A stretch of 64,000 bases of DNA from Pseudomonas sp. KK4 (lineage in GTDB: Bacteria > Pseudomonadota > Gammaproteobacteria > Pseudomonadales > Pseudomonadaceae), in contig NZ_LYVP01000008.1 in the NCBI RefSeq assembly GCF_001984065.1, forward strand, positions 1 to 64,000, written 5' to 3'. Of the stretch, positions 20,430 through 35,564 are shown in pieces (the stretch's first letter is position 1; each line of letters starts with the position of its first letter). The notes under the pieces are model-generated. The model was not told the origin of the DNA. It did no database searches and saw nothing but the letters and a program-made list of their open reading frames with translations. Both the position numbers and the translations under genes were made by a program.

Positions 20430-21296
20430 TTAATTCTTCGCGACAGCGGGTTGGGCTGTCGTGGGCGCTACAGGTTCCCGCCAGCCAACGGCGAGGCCGT
20501 TGGCGTAGCGCAGATCGATGCGCGCGATGTTCGTAATCTGTTCTTTGAGCGTCTTGTCGTAGATGGCGATGAAACGGCGCATCTTTTCCACCAGGTTGCC
20601 GCGTCCAAGCAGCAGCTCGATACCGGGGCCTGCGCTGCCGGGGCCGGTGGTCAAAAACCAACTGCCGCGTTCACGCAACTCCAAACGTGCGATGGAGAAG
20701 CCCAGTGGCCTGAGCATCTGGCTCAGCACCTGGTATTGCTGCATCACCTGCTGCGGGGCCCGCTGTGGACCAAAAAGCTGCGGCAAGTGTTCATAGTTCG
20801 CCAGTTCACGCGGGGTAAACGCCTGCCCCTGATTGTTCAACAGCGATTCGTCGCCCCAGCGCGCCACCGGGAGTTGCTCTTCCAGGCGGATCACCACCTG
20901 GTCGGGCCATACCCGACGCACTTCGGCGTGGGCGATCCATGGCATCTGTTCCAGCTCTGTGCGCATGCTTGCCAGGTCGATGGTGAAGAAGCTCGACGCC
21001 ACATACGGGGCGATTCGCTGCTGCACCGCCTGCTGGCTGATGTAACTCAAGTCGCCCTGCACGTTGATCCTGGTGATCGGCCGGTCGGCGTAGGGCAGCA
21101 AACGCTGCGCGCCTTCATAGGTACCGAACCCCAATGCCACCAGCAGCACCGGCCAGAACAGGCTTTTGAGGAAGCCAAAATTGGCTTTGGGCAGGCGCGC
21201 AGACATCGGCTCTTTGGCCACCATTCGGCTGGCACCGCGCGGCACCGGCTTGCGGCCGGGTGCGGGGGGCTGATGTCTCAACTGTGCGCCTTGCAT
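20430..21296 (-). CDS. ftsQ: cell division protein FtsQ
   Basis: A 288-residue bitopic inner-membrane protein of the divisome that bridges early and late division proteins through FtsB/FtsL. A basic cytoplasmic N-terminus, one transmembrane segment (~residues 45-65, [17 protein letters not shown]), a POTRA domain ([20 protein letters not shown]) and a beta domain are visible. The frame is open to 21395, but that stretch lies inside ddlB, so the ATG at 21296, 4 bases after ddlB ends, is chosen. The length then matches the family. Confidence 0.95.
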   Translation of the reverse strand: MQGAQLRHQPPAPGRKPVPRGASRMVAKEPMSARLPKANFGFLKSLFWPVLLVALGFGTYEGAQRLLPYADRPITRINVQGDLSYISQQAVQQRIAPYVASSFFTIDLASMRTELEQMPWIAHAEVRRVWPDQVVIRLEEQLPVARWGDESLLNNQGQAFTPRELANYEHLPQLFGPQRAPQQVMQQYQVLSQMLRPLGFSIARLELRERGSWFLTTGPGSAGPGIELLLGRGNLVEKMRRFIAIYDKTLKEQITNIARIDLRYANGLAVGWREPVAPTTAQPAVAKN

Positions 21297-21300
21297 GGTC

Positions 21301-23730
<2,430 letters not shown>

Positions 23731-23738
<8 letters not shown>

Positions 23739-24801
23739 GGGCCACCTCCAGGCAGGTATCAACGACGTTACGGGTGGCATCGGGTTTGGCCAGGCGGCGG
23801 GCGGCAGTGGCCATTTCGTTCAATCGTTGCGGTTGCATCAGGACCTCTGTCAGGCGAGCGGCAAGATCCGCTGCGCCAGTCGTTCTTTGCGGCATCAGGA
23901 AGGCAGCGCCTTCACGGGCCAAATAATCGGCGTTGCGGGTCTGGTGATCGTCGATCGCGTGGGGCAAGGGCACCAGCATCGAGGGCAGACCGGCGGCAGC
24001 CAGTTCACTGATGGTCAGCGCACCTGCGCGGCACACCACCAGGTCGGCCCAGCCATAGGCTTGGGCCATGTCTTTGATGAAAGGCTGCACTTGCGCCTCG
24101 ACGCCAGCCGCGCGATAGCGCTCTGCGGTCACTTCATCGTGGTTTTTGCCGGCCTGATGGAACACGTCCGGGCGCAAGTCGACGGCGACTTGCGACAAGG
24201 CTTCAGGCAGCAACTTGTTCAACGGCTCTGCGCCCAGGCTTCCGCCCAGGATCAGCAAACGCGCCTTGCGACCGCACAGGGCGGGTCGCTGTGTTTCGAG
24301 GAACAGCTCGGTGCGCACCGGGTTACCGGTGGTGCGTCGGCTGCTCGACAGGGTAAAGGTGTCGGGGAACGCTTCACAGACTCGGGCGGCCAACGGCACC
24401 AGCAACCGATTGGCGGTACCCGCCACGGCGTTCTGCTCATGAACGATCACCGGCACACCGGCCAGTTTGGCGGCAACACCGCCGGGACCGGTCACATAAC
24501 CACCGAATCCGACCACGCAGACCGGCCGCAGCTGGCGAATGATCGCCCGTGCCTGCCAGACCGACTTGAGCAACATGAACGGCGCCTTGAGCAGGGACAA
24601 CTTGCCCTTGCCCCGCAGACCGCTGGCATTGATCCGGTGCAGTTCGATGCCCGCCGCAGGCACCAGTTCGTTCTCGATGCCACGCGGCGTGCCGAGCCAG
24701 TGCACGGTGTAACCACGGGCCTGGAACTCGCGGGCACAGGCCAGCGCCGGGAACACGTGGCCACCGGTGCCGCCGGCCATGATCAATACGTTAGCGCCCA
24801 T
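23731..24801 (-). CDS. murG: lipid II-forming GlcNAc transferase MurG
   Basis: A 356-residue peripheral membrane glycosyltransferase that converts lipid I to lipid II. The N-terminal glycine loop [11 protein letters not shown], the second loop [13 protein letters not shown] and the UDP-GlcNAc site [31 protein letters not shown] are all present. The start at 24801 overlaps ftsW by 11 bases and gives the usual family length. The frame open to 24906 is inside ftsW. Confidence 0.97.
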
Positions 24802-26008
24802 GGTTCGGCTCCTCGGCGAAGTCGCTCTCATGGAACTCCATCTCTTCGCTGCCCAGGTGGGTTCGACTCTCCCACTCGATGCGCAGCAACAACCCGAGAC
24901 AGGCACAGCAGATCACCAGCGAACTGCCGCCATAACTGAGGAACGGCAGGGTCAGGCCCTTGGTCGGCAGCAGGCCGACGTTCACACCGATGTTGATCAG
25001 GAACTGACCAATCCACAGGAACGACAGGCCATAGGCGACATAGGCTGCAAAAAACTGCTTGGCCTTCTCGGCCCACAGGCCGATGTACATGCCGCGAATA
25101 CACACGAACACGAACAGTGCGACCGTGCACAGCGAACCCACTGCGCCCAATTCTTCGGCCAATACCGAGAACACGAAGTCGGTGTGGGCTTCGGGCAGGT
25201 AGAACTGTTTCTGTACGCTGTTGCCCAGACCAACGCCCAGCCATTCGCCGCGACCGAACGCGATCAATGCCTGGGACAACTGGTAACCGGCACCGAACTG
25301 GTCGGCCCAAGGGTCGGCAAAGTTGGTCAGACGCGCCATTCGATAGGGCTGCATTTGAATCAGCAACACCACCGCCCCGACGGCCAGCACCACCATCAGG
25401 GAAAAACGGAACAGCCCCACGCCGCCAAGGAACAGCATCGCGGCGGCGGCGCCCATCATCACGACCGTGGCACCGAAGTCCGGCTCCATCAGCAGCAGGC
25501 CCGCCATCGGCAACAGCACGATGAACGGTTTGAAGAAGCCCATCCAGCTTTCACGCACTTCCTTCTGGCGGCGCACCAGATAGCCGGCGAGGTAGATCAC
25601 CACGAACACCTTGGCGATCTCGGACGGCTGCACGTTGAAGAAACTGAAACCGATCCAGCGCATCGAGCCGTTCACTTCACGACCGATGCCCGGCACGATC
25701 ACCATCACCAGCAAGCCGAAGGCGCCGAGCAGCATCAGCCAGCCCAGGCGTTGCCAGGTGGCGATCGGAATCATCATCGTGACGACGCAGGCGCCCAGGC
25801 CCAGCACCACGTAGATAAGGTGGCGAATCATGTAGTACAGGGCGCTGCCCGATTGCACCGCGCCCACTTCGGTGGATGCCGAGGCAATCATGATCAGCCC
25901 CAGGCCAAGCAGTGCCAGGCAACCGGCGAGCATCGGGAAGTCGAGGTCGATACCGCGCCCGGTGATCAGCGGCGATGGATACGGCTTGATGATGCCTCTG
26001 AGACTCAT
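24791..26008 (-). CDS. ftsW: septal peptidoglycan polymerase FtsW (SEDS family)
   Basis: A 405-residue SEDS protein with about ten transmembrane segments. It polymerises lipid II at the septum together with FtsI. Typical stretches are WIGFSFFNVQPSEIAKVF and the late loop GLLPTKGLTLPFLSYGGSS. The acidic C-terminal tail (EEMEFHESDFAEEP) is cytoplasmic. The ATG overlaps the murD stop by 4 bases. Confidence 0.97.
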   Translation of the reverse strand: MSLRGIIKPYPSPLITGRGIDLDFPMLAGCLALLGLGLIMIASASTEVGAVQSGSALYYMIRHLIYVVLGLGACVVTMMIPIATWQRLGWLMLLGAFGLLVMVIVPGIGREVNGSMRWIGFSFFNVQPSEIAKVFVVIYLAGYLVRRQKEVRESWMGFFKPFIVLLPMAGLLLMEPDFGATVVMMGAAAAMLFLGGVGLFRFSLMVVLAVGAVVLLIQMQPYRMARLTNFADPWADQFGAGYQLSQALIAFGRGEWLGVGLGNSVQKQFYLPEAHTDFVFSVLAEELGAVGSLCTVALFVFVCIRGMYIGLWAEKAKQFFAAYVAYGLSFLWIGQFLINIGVNVGLLPTKGLTLPFLSYGGSSLVICCACLGLLLRIEWESRTHLGSEEMEFHESDFAEEPNHGR

Positions 26009-27351
26009 GCCAGATCCTCCACGGCTTGGACGAACTGGTGACCACGGTCTTCATAGTTCTTGAACATGTCGAAGCTGGCGCAGGCCGGCGACAGCAGCAC
26101 CACGTCACCCGGCCGGGCTGCGGCGCGGCATTGCGCCACGGCCTCAACCAGGGAAGCTGCACGAATCTGCGGCACGGCATCGCCGATGGCGGCGCCGATC
26201 TTGTCGGAATCACGGCCCATCAGGATCACGGCGCGGCAGTTGGCTGCGACCGGATCGCGCAGATCCTTGAACTCCGCACCCTTGCCGTCGCCACCGGCGA
26301 TCAGCACGATCTTGCCGTCGATGTCCGCACCCAGGCCTTCGATGGCCGCCAGTGCGGCACCGACATTGGTGGCCTTGGAATCGTTGTAGTAGCCCACGCC
26401 ATCCAGGTCACGGACCCACTGGCAACGGTGCTCCAGGCCAGCGAAATTGCGCAGGGCCGAGAGCATGGCGTCGAACGGCAGGCCCACGGCATGACCGAGG
26501 GCCAGTGCCGCCAGGGCGTTGGACTGGTTATGCGCACCGCGCACTTTCAGCTCGCGCACCGGCATCAGGTTCTGGAATTCGAAGGCCAGGTATTTTTCGC
26601 CGTTTTCTTCGCGCAGCCCGAACGCCTTGAAGTCCGGCTTGGTCAGGCCGAAGGTCCAGCAGGGCTGGCCCTCGCCCATCAACGGACGGCTCAGGGCATC
26701 CTGGCGGTTGACCACGAACTGCCTGGCACCACGGAAAATCCGGTGCTTGGCCAGGTGGTAGGCCGGCAGGCCGCTGTAGCGGTCCATGTGGTCTTCGCTG
26801 ATGTTGAGCACGGTGGCCACTTCGGCGTTGAGCTGGTCGGTGGTTTCCAGCTGGAAGCTCGACAATTCCATCACGTACAGCTCGACATCGTCGCTCAGCA
26901 GGTCCAGCGCCGGAGTGCCGAGGTTGCCGCCGACCGCGACACGCTTGCCCGCCGCCGCCGCCATCTCGCCGACCAGGGTGGTCACGGTGCTTTTCGCGTT
27001 CGAGCCGCTGATGGCCACGATCGGCGCCTTCGCGTTACGCGCGAACAGCTCGATATCACCGGACAGTTTCACGCCGCGGGCAGCTGCCGCCTGCAAGGCA
27101 GGGGTCGCCAGCGCCAGGCCAGGGCTCACGTAGAGCTCGTCGGCACGGCACAGGAACTCGACGTCCAGCTCGCCACAACGCACTTCCACGTGCGGATAGT
27201 CACGTTTGAGCGTGGCCAGTTCCGGTGGATTTTCCCGCGTATCGGCCACCGCAAAGGCCACGCCCCGGTTCGCCAGGAAGCGAACCAGGGACATGCCGCT
27301 CTTGCCGAGGCCGACAACGATGCGGAAGTGGTCAGAAGCGATCAGAGACAC
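26005..27351 (-). CDS. murD: UDP-MurNAc-L-Ala--D-glutamate ligase
   Basis: A 448-residue Mur ligase adding D-Glu. The N-terminal Rossmann motif is IVVGLGKSGMSLVRFL, the P-loop reads SGSNAKSTVTTL, and the C-terminal domain has NDSKATNVGAALAA and SPACASFDMFKNYEDRG. The P-loop differs from the common GTNGKST form (Ala in place of Gly before Lys), a variant I believe is shared by pseudomonads. The Lys and Ser/Thr that bind ATP are kept, so activity is expected. It follows mraY by 6 bases. Confidence 0.97.
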   Translation of the reverse strand: MSLIASDHFRIVVGLGKSGMSLVRFLANRGVAFAVADTRENPPELATLKRDYPHVEVRCGELDVEFLCRADELYVSPGLALATPALQAAAARGVKLSGDIELFARNAKAPIVAISGSNAKSTVTTLVGEMAAAAGKRVAVGGNLGTPALDLLSDDVELYVMELSSFQLETTDQLNAEVATVLNISEDHMDRYSGLPAYHLAKHRIFRGARQFVVNRQDALSRPLMGEGQPCWTFGLTKPDFKAFGLREENGEKYLAFEFQNLMPVRELKVRGAHNQSNALAALALGHAVGLPFDAMLSALRNFAGLEHRCQWVRDLDGVGYYNDSKATNVGAALAAIEGLGADIDGKIVLIAGGDGKGAEFKDLRDPVAANCRAVILMGRDSDKIGAAIGDAVPQIRAASLVEAVAQCRAAARPGDVVLLSPACASFDMFKNYEDRGHQFVQAVEDLA

Positions 27352-27357
27352 GGGTTT

Positions 27358-28440
27358 CTACCTCAGCTTCAGCGTGGCAAGGCCGATCAGCACGAGAATC
27401 ACGGTGATGATCCAGAAACGGACAATCACGCGCGGCTCGGGCCAGCCCTTGAGTTCAAAGTGGTGGTGAATCGGCGCCATGCGGAATACGCGGCGACCGG
27501 TCAGCTTAAAGGAGGCAACCTGAATGACGACTGACAGGGTTTCCATCACGAACACGCCGCCCATGATGAACAGGACGATTTCCTGACGGACGATCACCGC
27601 GATGGTGCCCAGGGCAGCGCCCAGCGCCAGTGCGCCGACGTCGCCCATGAAGACTTGCGCCGGGTAAGTGTTGAACCACAGGAAGCCCAGGCCGGCACCG
27701 ATCAGCGCGCCGCAGAACACGATCAGTTCGCCCGCGCCGGGAACGTAAGGAATCAACAGGTATTCGGCGAACTTCACGTTACCCGACAGGTAGCAGAAGA
27801 TCCCCAGGCCACCGCCGACCATCACGGTCGGCATGATCGCCAGGCCGTCGAGGCCGTCGGTCAGGTTGACCGCGTTGCTCGAACCGACGATCACGAAGTA
27901 GGTCAGCACGATGAAGCCGGCGCCCAGCGGAATGCTGTAGTCCTTGAGCATCGGCAGGATCAGGGTGGTTTCCACCGGGGTGGCGGCCGTCATGTAAAGG
28001 AAGATCGCCGCACCCAGGCCGAACACCGACTGCCAGAAATACTTCCAGCGGCTCGGCAGGCCACGGGAGTTCTTCTCGATCACCTTGCGGTAGTCATCGA
28101 CCCAGCCGATGGCGCCGAACAACAGGGTGACCAGCAAGACAACCCAGACATAACGGTTGGTCAGGTCAGCCCACAACAGGGTGCTGACGCCGATCGACGA
28201 CAGAATCAGTGCGCCGCCCATGGTCGGGGTGCCCGACTTGGACAGATGCGATTGCGGGCCATCGTTGCGAACGGACTGGCCGATCTGACGGTTCTGCAAG
28301 GTGCGGATCATCCACGGGCCATAGCACAGCGACAAGACCAGCGCGGTCAGCACACCGAGAATCCCGCGCAGGGTCAGGTACTGGAAGACCGCGAAGCCTT
28401 TGTAGAACTGTTGCAGATACTCCGCTAGCAGCAGCAGCAT
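27358..28440 (-). CDS. mraY: phospho-MurNAc-pentapeptide transferase MraY
   Basis: A 360-residue integral membrane transferase that makes lipid I from UDP-MurNAc-pentapeptide and undecaprenyl phosphate. About ten transmembrane segments are seen, with the Mg-binding motif [13 protein letters not shown] and the late loop [12 protein letters not shown]. The ATG at 28440 shares its A with the murF stop (TAATG). A longer frame to 28467 lies inside murF and is rejected. Length equals the family norm. Confidence 0.97.
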   Translation of the reverse strand: MLLLLAEYLQQFYKGFAVFQYLTLRGILGVLTALVLSLCYGPWMIRTLQNRQIGQSVRNDGPQSHLSKSGTPTMGGALILSSIGVSTLLWADLTNRYVWVVLLVTLLFGAIGWVDDYRKVIEKNSRGLPSRWKYFWQSVFGLGAAIFLYMTAATPVETTLILPMLKDYSIPLGAGFIVLTYFVIVGSSNAVNLTDGLDGLAIMPTVMVGGGLGIFCYLSGNVKFAEYLLIPYVPGAGELIVFCGALIGAGLGFLWFNTYPAQVFMGDVGALALGAALGTIAVIVRQEIVLFIMGGVFVMETLSVVIQVASFKLTGRRVFRMAPIHHHFELKGWPEPRVIVRFWIITVILVLIGLATLKLR

Positions 28441-29807
28441 TAATGTTTCTCCAGACTGGACCCGCACAAAGCGGCAACGATGTTTTCCATCGCGGCGCTG
28501 CGCGAGCCCTTGATCAAAATGGTGGTGTTTGTGTCTTGCTCGGCGCCCAGCGCCTTGATCAGTTCAGCCTGTGTGCTGAAGTGAAGGGCCTGTGGTCCGA
28601 AGGCGTTGACGGCATGGAGCATCATCGGCCCGACGGCATAGAGCGCGGACACCTTGCCCCGGGCGTACTCGCCCACGTCACGGTGACCCTGCTCTGCCCA
28701 ATCGCCCAACTCGCCGATATCCCCGAGCACCAGGACGGTGCGGCCGGAAAAGCCGGCGAGTATATCAACGGCGGCGCACATGGAGGTGGGGTTCGCGTTG
28801 TAGGTGTCATCGATCACGCGCATGCCATTGCTGGCCAGTTGCGCAACAGTGCGCCCCTTGACCGGTTGCACCGCGCCCAGGCCCGTGGCGATGCCGAACA
28901 GCGACACGCCCAGCGCATGGGCGGCAGCCGCAGCGGCCATGGCGTTGGCGACGTTGTGGGTGCCGAGCAGATTCAGTTGAACGCGCTCAACACCTTCAGG
29001 GGTATGCAGGTTGAACGCCGGGCAACCCCGGGCGTCAGTGGTCAGGTCGCTGGCATGGAAGTCGGCGCGGCTGTCGGTCAGGGCGAAGGTCAGTACCTTG
29101 CGGCCGGCAGCGCGTTTCTTCCAGATCTCGAAAGCCTTGTCGTCCAGATTGAGCACGGCGATGCCATCGGCCGCCAGACCTTCAATAATTTCGCCCTTGG
29201 CCTCGACGATTTTTTCCGGGCCGCCGAACTCGCCAACGTGGGCGGTCCCGGCATTGTTGAGAATGGCCACGTGGGGCTTGGTCATGCCCACGGTGTAGGC
29301 GATTTCGCCGAGGCGTGAAGCGCCCAGTTCGATGACCGCGGCGGTATGTTCCGGCGCCAGTTCCAGCAGGGTCAGCGGAACACCGAGGTCGTTGTTCAGG
29401 TTGCCACGGGTGGCCAGCACCGGACCACGGGTGCGAAGGATGCTTGCGAGCATTTCCTTGACCGTGGTCTTGCCGCTGGAGCCGGTCACCGCAGCGACTG
29501 GCGAAGTAAACGCGGCACGGTTCTGCGCGCCGAGATGCCCCAGCGCCTGACGGGTATCGCTGACCAGCAATTGCGGCAACGTGCTGTCGGCCACTTCACG
29601 CTCGACCAATGCGGCGACGGCACCTTTGGCGGCCACCTCATTGAGATAGTCATGACCATCGAAACGCGGGCCGGCCAGGGCGATGAACAACTGCCCCGGC
29701 TTGATCGCACGACTGTCGATGCTGACGCCGTCGAAAGTGGCATCGGTGCTGATCAAACGGCCAGTGAGGGCGTTGGTCAGTTCACTCAGTTTCAATGCCT
29801 TAAGCAT
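28440..29807 (-). CDS. murF: UDP-MurNAc-tripeptide--D-Ala-D-Ala ligase
   Basis: A 455-residue Mur ligase that adds the D-Ala-D-Ala made by DdlB to the UDP-MurNAc-tripeptide. The P-loop is [13 protein letters not shown], followed by [13 protein letters not shown] and the central-domain motif [11 protein letters not shown]. It overlaps murE by 8 bases upstream and mraY by one base downstream, so the block is tightly coupled. Confidence 0.97.
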   Translation of the reverse strand: MLKALKLSELTNALTGRLISTDATFDGVSIDSRAIKPGQLFIALAGPRFDGHDYLNEVAAKGAVAALVEREVADSTLPQLLVSDTRQALGHLGAQNRAAFTSPVAAVTGSSGKTTVKEMLASILRTRGPVLATRGNLNNDLGVPLTLLELAPEHTAAVIELGASRLGEIAYTVGMTKPHVAILNNAGTAHVGEFGGPEKIVEAKGEIIEGLAADGIAVLNLDDKAFEIWKKRAAGRKVLTFALTDSRADFHASDLTTDARGCPAFNLHTPEGVERVQLNLLGTHNVANAMAAAAAAHALGVSLFGIATGLGAVQPVKGRTVAQLASNGMRVIDDTYNANPTSMCAAVDILAGFSGRTVLVLGDIGELGDWAEQGHRDVGEYARGKVSALYAVGPMMLHAVNAFGPQALHFSTQAELIKALGAEQDTNTTILIKGSRSAAMENIVAALCGSSLEKH

Positions 29808-31262
29808 GGGCCACCTCCCACGCGGTCAGGGCATGATCGGCCTCGACCAGATCGGAGAAGGCATGGCGCTCGCCGTTGATTTCCTGATAATCCTCGTGGC
29901 CTTTACCGGCGAGCACGATCACGTCGTCCGCCGAAGCACCGGCGATCAACTGGGCAATGGCCTGACCGCGACCCGCCACAAAGGTGACTTTATCCACAGC
30001 CGCGAAACCGGCGCGGATGTCTTCGAAAATAATGGCCGGGTCTTCGGTGCGTGGATTGTCGTCGGTGACCAGAACGCGATCAGCCAGGCGCTCAACGACT
30101 TCAGCCATCAGCGGGCGCTTGCCGCGATCGCGGTCGCCGCCGCAGCCGAACAGGCATAGCAGTTGGCCTTTGACGTGGGGGCGCAGTGCTGTGAGGACTT
30201 TTTCCAGGGCATCAGGCGTGTGGGCGTAATCGACCACCACCAGTGGCTGGCTGCCGCCGCCGAGGCGCTGCATGCGACCGGCCGGGCCTTCGAGCTTGGG
30301 CAGGACCTTGAGAATTTCGTCGAGGGCATAGTCCAGGCCGAGCAAGGCGCCGACCGCAGCCAGCACGTTGCTCAGGTTGAAACGACCGAGCAACGTGCTG
30401 CGCAAATGGTGCTCGCCCTGGGGCGTGACCAGTGTGGCGCGCACGCCTTCGTCATCGAACTGCGCCTCGCGGCAATACAGGTAGGCGCTGCTGTCGAGCA
30501 GGCTGTAGGTGATCAACCGCGACTCGCGTTTTTCCGCGGCCAGTTGCCGACCGAAATCGTCATCGAGGTTAACCACCCGGCATTTCAGATCGTTCCAGGC
30601 GAACAGCTTGGCCTTGGCCTCGCCATAGGCCTGCATGGTGCCGTGGTAATCCAGATGATCACGGGACAGGTTGGTCATCACCGCCACGTCGAATGCCAGC
30701 GCGGTCACCCGGCCCTGATCCAGACCGTGGGAGGAGACTTCCATGGCCACGGCTTTGGCCCCGGCCTTTTTCAGGTCGCCCAGGGTCGCTTGCACGGCGA
30801 TAGGATTGGGCGTGGTGTGCAGGCCGCTTTGCAGCGCGCCATAGAAACCGGACCCCAGGGTGCCGACGATGCCGCAATGCTGGCCGAGCAGATCCAGCGC
30901 CTGGGCGATCAGTTGGGTCACGCTGGTTTTGCCGTTGGTGCCGGTCACGCCGACCAGGTTCAGGTGATGGCTTGGCTCGCCATAGAAGCGGCCGGCGATA
31001 TCCGACAACTGCGCCGCCAGGCCCTTGACCGGAATCAATGGCACATCGGTGATCGGCAGCACGGTGGCACCTTCCACTTCGTACGCCACGGCGGCAGCAC
31101 CGCGCTGCAGTGCATCGGCAATGTGCGCGCGACCGTCGAACTTGCCGCCGGGCACGGCGAGGAACAGGTCGCCGGCGCGGACGTTGCGACTGTCCAGCGC
31201 CAGTTCACGGATCAACAGATCGTGGCCGGCGTGGGGAAATATTTTGTTCAGACTTAGTGACA

Positions 31263-31263
<1 letters not shown>
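29800..31263 (-). CDS. murE: UDP-MurNAc-L-Ala-D-Glu--meso-DAP ligase
   Basis: A 487-residue Mur ligase adding the third peptide residue. The P-loop VTGTNGKTSVTQL is present, and the C-terminal DDNPRTEDP contains the DNPR motif associated with meso-diaminopimelate rather than lysine. VDYAHTPDALEKVL is the usual central motif. The start at 31263 shares one base with the end of ftsI. Confidence 0.97.
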
Positions 31264-33291
<2,028 letters not shown>

Positions 33292-33295
<4 letters not shown>

Positions 33296-34239
33296 CGCAA
33301 CTTCTCCGCCACACGCATGACAGCGCTACGGGAACGTGGGTTGGCTTTGAGTTCGGCGTCGGAGGCCGTCTGCGCTTTGCCATGGACTTTGATTTTCGGT
33401 TCAAAGGCGACATGCCGAACCGGCAGGTTGCGCGGCAGGTTGTCGGCTTCGCCTTTCACCAGTTTGCGCATGAACAGTTTGACGATGCGATCTTCCAGCG
33501 AGTGGAAGCTGATCACCACCAGGCGACCGCCCACTTCCAGGCATTCCAGAGCGGCTTCGAGGCCGGCTTCCAGATCGCCCAGTTCGTTGTTTACATGGAT
33601 ACGCAGGCCCTGGAACGCACGGGTTGCGGGGTTCTTGCCTTTTTCCCAGGCAGGATTGGCGACTTTCAGCACTTCGGCCAGATCGCCGGTACGCTCGAAC
33701 GGCTTGATGTCACGGCGCTCGACCACGGCACGGGCCATGCGCCCGGAAAAACGTTCTTCGCCGTATTCCTTGAACACCCGGGCAATTTCCTCAGCCGGGG
33801 CGGTGTTGACGAACTCGGCCGCGCTGATCCCGCGGGACGGGTCCATGCGCATGTCCAGAGGGCCATCGTTGAGGAAGCTGAAGCCGCGCTCAGGGTCATC
33901 GAGTTGCGGGGAAGAGACGCCAAGGTCCAGCAGAATGCCGCTGACCTTGCCCTGCAGGCCGCGCTCGGCGACTTCGGATCCGAGCTCGGCAAAGCTGCGC
34001 TGCACAACGACAAAGCGGCCGTCTTCGGCCGCTAGCGTCTGCCCGGTGGCAATCGCTTGAGGGTCTTTGTCGAATCCGAGCAGCCGACCATCCGGACCGA
34101 GCCGGCTGAGGATCAACCGACTATGCCCGCCACGCCCGAACGTGCCGTCCAGATAGCAGCCATCAGGACGTACGGCGAGAGCCTCGACGGCTTCGTCAAG
34201 CAGTACGGTGATGTGGTTAAAGCCGCTATCAATAGTCAC
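33292..34239 (-). CDS. rsmH: 16S rRNA m4C1402 methyltransferase RsmH
   Basis: A 315-residue SAM-dependent methyltransferase (MraW) that N4-methylates C1402 of 16S r[16 protein letters not shown] and the SAM loop [14 protein letters not shown] are characteristic, as are [23 protein letters not shown] and the C-terminal [13 protein letters not shown]. RsmI, which methylates the same base on the ribose, is encoded 1.3 kb away on the same strand. ATGA overlaps link it to mraZ and ftsL. Confidence 0.97.
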
Positions 34240-34691
34240 AGGATCAAATCACGCAGTTCGTCAGGCATGGCGCCCGGTTGTTGAATAGCAGCCAGGTCCG
34301 CGGCAGAAACCGCATTCCAGGCATCCTCGTCCCACAGTTGGAACTTGTTCAATTGGCCTACCAACATCGCGCGCTTATCCAACTTGGCATATTCACGAAG
34401 ACGCGGCGGGACCAGGAAACGACCACTGCCATCGAGCTCGAGGTCGACGGCATTACCAATCAGCAAACGTTGCAGGCGGCGGTTCTCTTCGCGAAGCGAA
34501 GGCAGTGCGCGCAGTTTGGTTTCAATAATTTCCCACTCATCAAGGGGGTAGACACACAAACACGGATCAACGGCATCAATTGTGACGATTAACTGACCGG
34601 AACTACGCGAATCGAGCTCGTCACGGTACCGGCTCGGCATGGCGAGACGGCCCTTTGCATCGAGACTGATAGCATTGGCTCCGCGAAACAC
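34236..34691 (-). CDS. mraZ: transcriptional regulator MraZ
   Basis: A 151-residue AbrB-like DNA-binding protein with two repeated domains, each carrying the DxxxR signature: [15 protein letters not shown] near residues 9-23 and [15 protein letters not shown] near 90-104. MraZ represses its own dcw operon by binding direct repeats near the promoter, and three matching repeats lie just upstream here. It is the first gene of the cluster. Confidence 0.97.
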   Translation of the reverse strand: MFRGANAISLDAKGRLAMPSRYRDELDSRSSGQLIVTIDAVDPCLCVYPLDEWEIIETKLRALPSLREENRRLQRLLIGNAVDLELDGSGRFLVPPRLREYAKLDKRAMLVGQLNKFQLWDEDAWNAVSAADLAAIQQPGAMPDELRDLIL

Positions 34692-34733
34692 GTCAGCGTT
34701 TCTCCAAATGTTAGCGTTTTACGCTTAAAAAAC

Positions 34734-34759
34734 CCACTTCATGCCACTTTCCGCCACTT
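34734..34759 (-). promoter_or_regulatory. MraZ operator: three 10-bp-spaced repeats
   Basis: On the minus strand AAGTGG occurs three times at exactly 10-bp steps (plus-strand CCACTT at 34734, 34744 and 34754). The spacing places the sites on one DNA face, as known for MraZ operators in other bacteria. They lie immediately downstream of the -10 box, so bound MraZ would block initiation or early elongation. Confidence 0.85.
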
Positions 34760-34765
34760 GTGCAC

Positions 34766-34795
34766 ACTATAGGAATGCGCCCACCGCACCGTCAA
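34766..34795 (-). promoter_or_regulatory. predicted sigma70 promoter of the dcw cluster
   Basis: The minus strand carries TTGACG (34795-34790) and TATAGT (34771-34766) with an 18-bp spacer. The predicted start is about 34760, roughly 70 bases before the mraZ ATG and at the edge of the MraZ repeats. Confidence 0.75.
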
Positions 34796-34799
34796 GGCG

Positions 34800-35135
34800 C
34801 GGATTAAAGGAAAACCCTTACAGAACTGAGATTTAGGAGCATAAGAGGAAGGGCCACGAGAATTCGGCAGATAAAAACGACCAATAACTTGAAGCAGCGC
34901 TGAAGGCTGCGTTCGGAAGTTAAAGTAATTTATTAAGAGTAAGATTTTTTCGGTATTACGAAAGTGCTTATGCCAACGATTCTGAAAGGAGGGAAATCAG
35001 TACTGCATGGGGGTCACGCGGTCGCTGCCAGAGCAGGCTAATCGATATCACACATACACTCTACCGATGATGAAAAAAGAACGCCATCGCATCATCGGGG
35101 CTCTGCTCATTGATTTAAGCAGAGGCAGGAAAAAG
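34800..35135. other. AT-richer spacer without a recognisable gene
   Basis: About 335 bases between the dcw promoter and the 3' end of rnpB, clearly richer in A/T than the rest of the window. It contains a stem-loop near 34888-34922 (outer AACTT/AAGTT, inner GCAGC/GCTGC). On the rnpB side it has a hairpin CTCTGCT/AGCAGAG at 35101-35124 and a 9-bp inverted repeat CCGATGATG/CATCATCGG at 35064-35098 with a T-run on the minus strand. The latter two could end the rnpB transcript. The only short frame, 23 codons from 34970, has no ribosome site. I cannot assign a function. Confidence 0.5.
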
Positions 35136-35136
35136 G

Positions 35137-35489
35137 TGGAGAGTCGATCTGTAAGCCGGGTTCTGTCTTGAACAGTCATTCGTCTACGATGGCCATCACT
35201 GGACATCTTTAGCAACCTACCCGGTCCCAGCGCGGGCCACGCCTTGGGACCCTATTTGGTCTTGCTCCAAGTGGGGTTTACCTAGCCACGAACTGTTGCC
35301 AGACGTGCGGTGCGCTCTTACCGCACCTTTTCACCCTTACCGGCGCCGAAGCGCTTAGGCGGTTATTTTCTGTGGCACTTTCCGTAGGCTCACGCCTCCC
35401 AGGCATTACCTGGCACTTCGCCCTATGGAGCCCGGACTTTCCTCCCCCCCCTAATTTTCATAGAGGGCAGCGACTGTCCGATCGACTCT
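35137..35489 (-). ncRNA. rnpB: RNase P RNA
   Basis: About 353 nt, the catalytic RNA that matures tRNA 5' ends. Read on the minus strand it begins AGAGTCGATCGGACAGTCGC. It contains the universally conserved P4-region string GAGGAAAGTCCGGGCTCC (plus 35426-35443), internal GCGTGAGCCTACGGAAAGTGCCACAGAAAATA-type sequence, and near the 3' end AGACAGAACCCGGCTTA (plus 35152-35168). The closing GATCGACTCTCC pairs with the 5' end. Ends are assigned by comparison with remembered type-A bacterial RNAs and may be off by a few bases. Confidence 0.95.
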
Positions 35490-35498
35490 CCGCCGCGC

Positions 35499-35527
35499 AG
35501 GTTAACGGCAGAGCGCCCGAAGAACAA
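35499..35527 (-). promoter_or_regulatory. predicted rnpB promoter
   Basis: The minus strand has TTGTTC (35527-35522), a 17-bp spacer and TAACCT (35504-35499). The predicted +1 lies about 10 bases downstream, coinciding with the assigned 5' end of rnpB at 35489. Confidence 0.7.
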
Positions 35528-35564
35528 GCGCTAATAGCCTTTGTGCACGCCTGCGCGTCGGGTT

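Noticed and set aside
34970..35041. 23-codon frame starting MPTILKGGKS
   Set aside because: No ribosome-binding site and no known small protein; kept only as part of the unexplained spacer.
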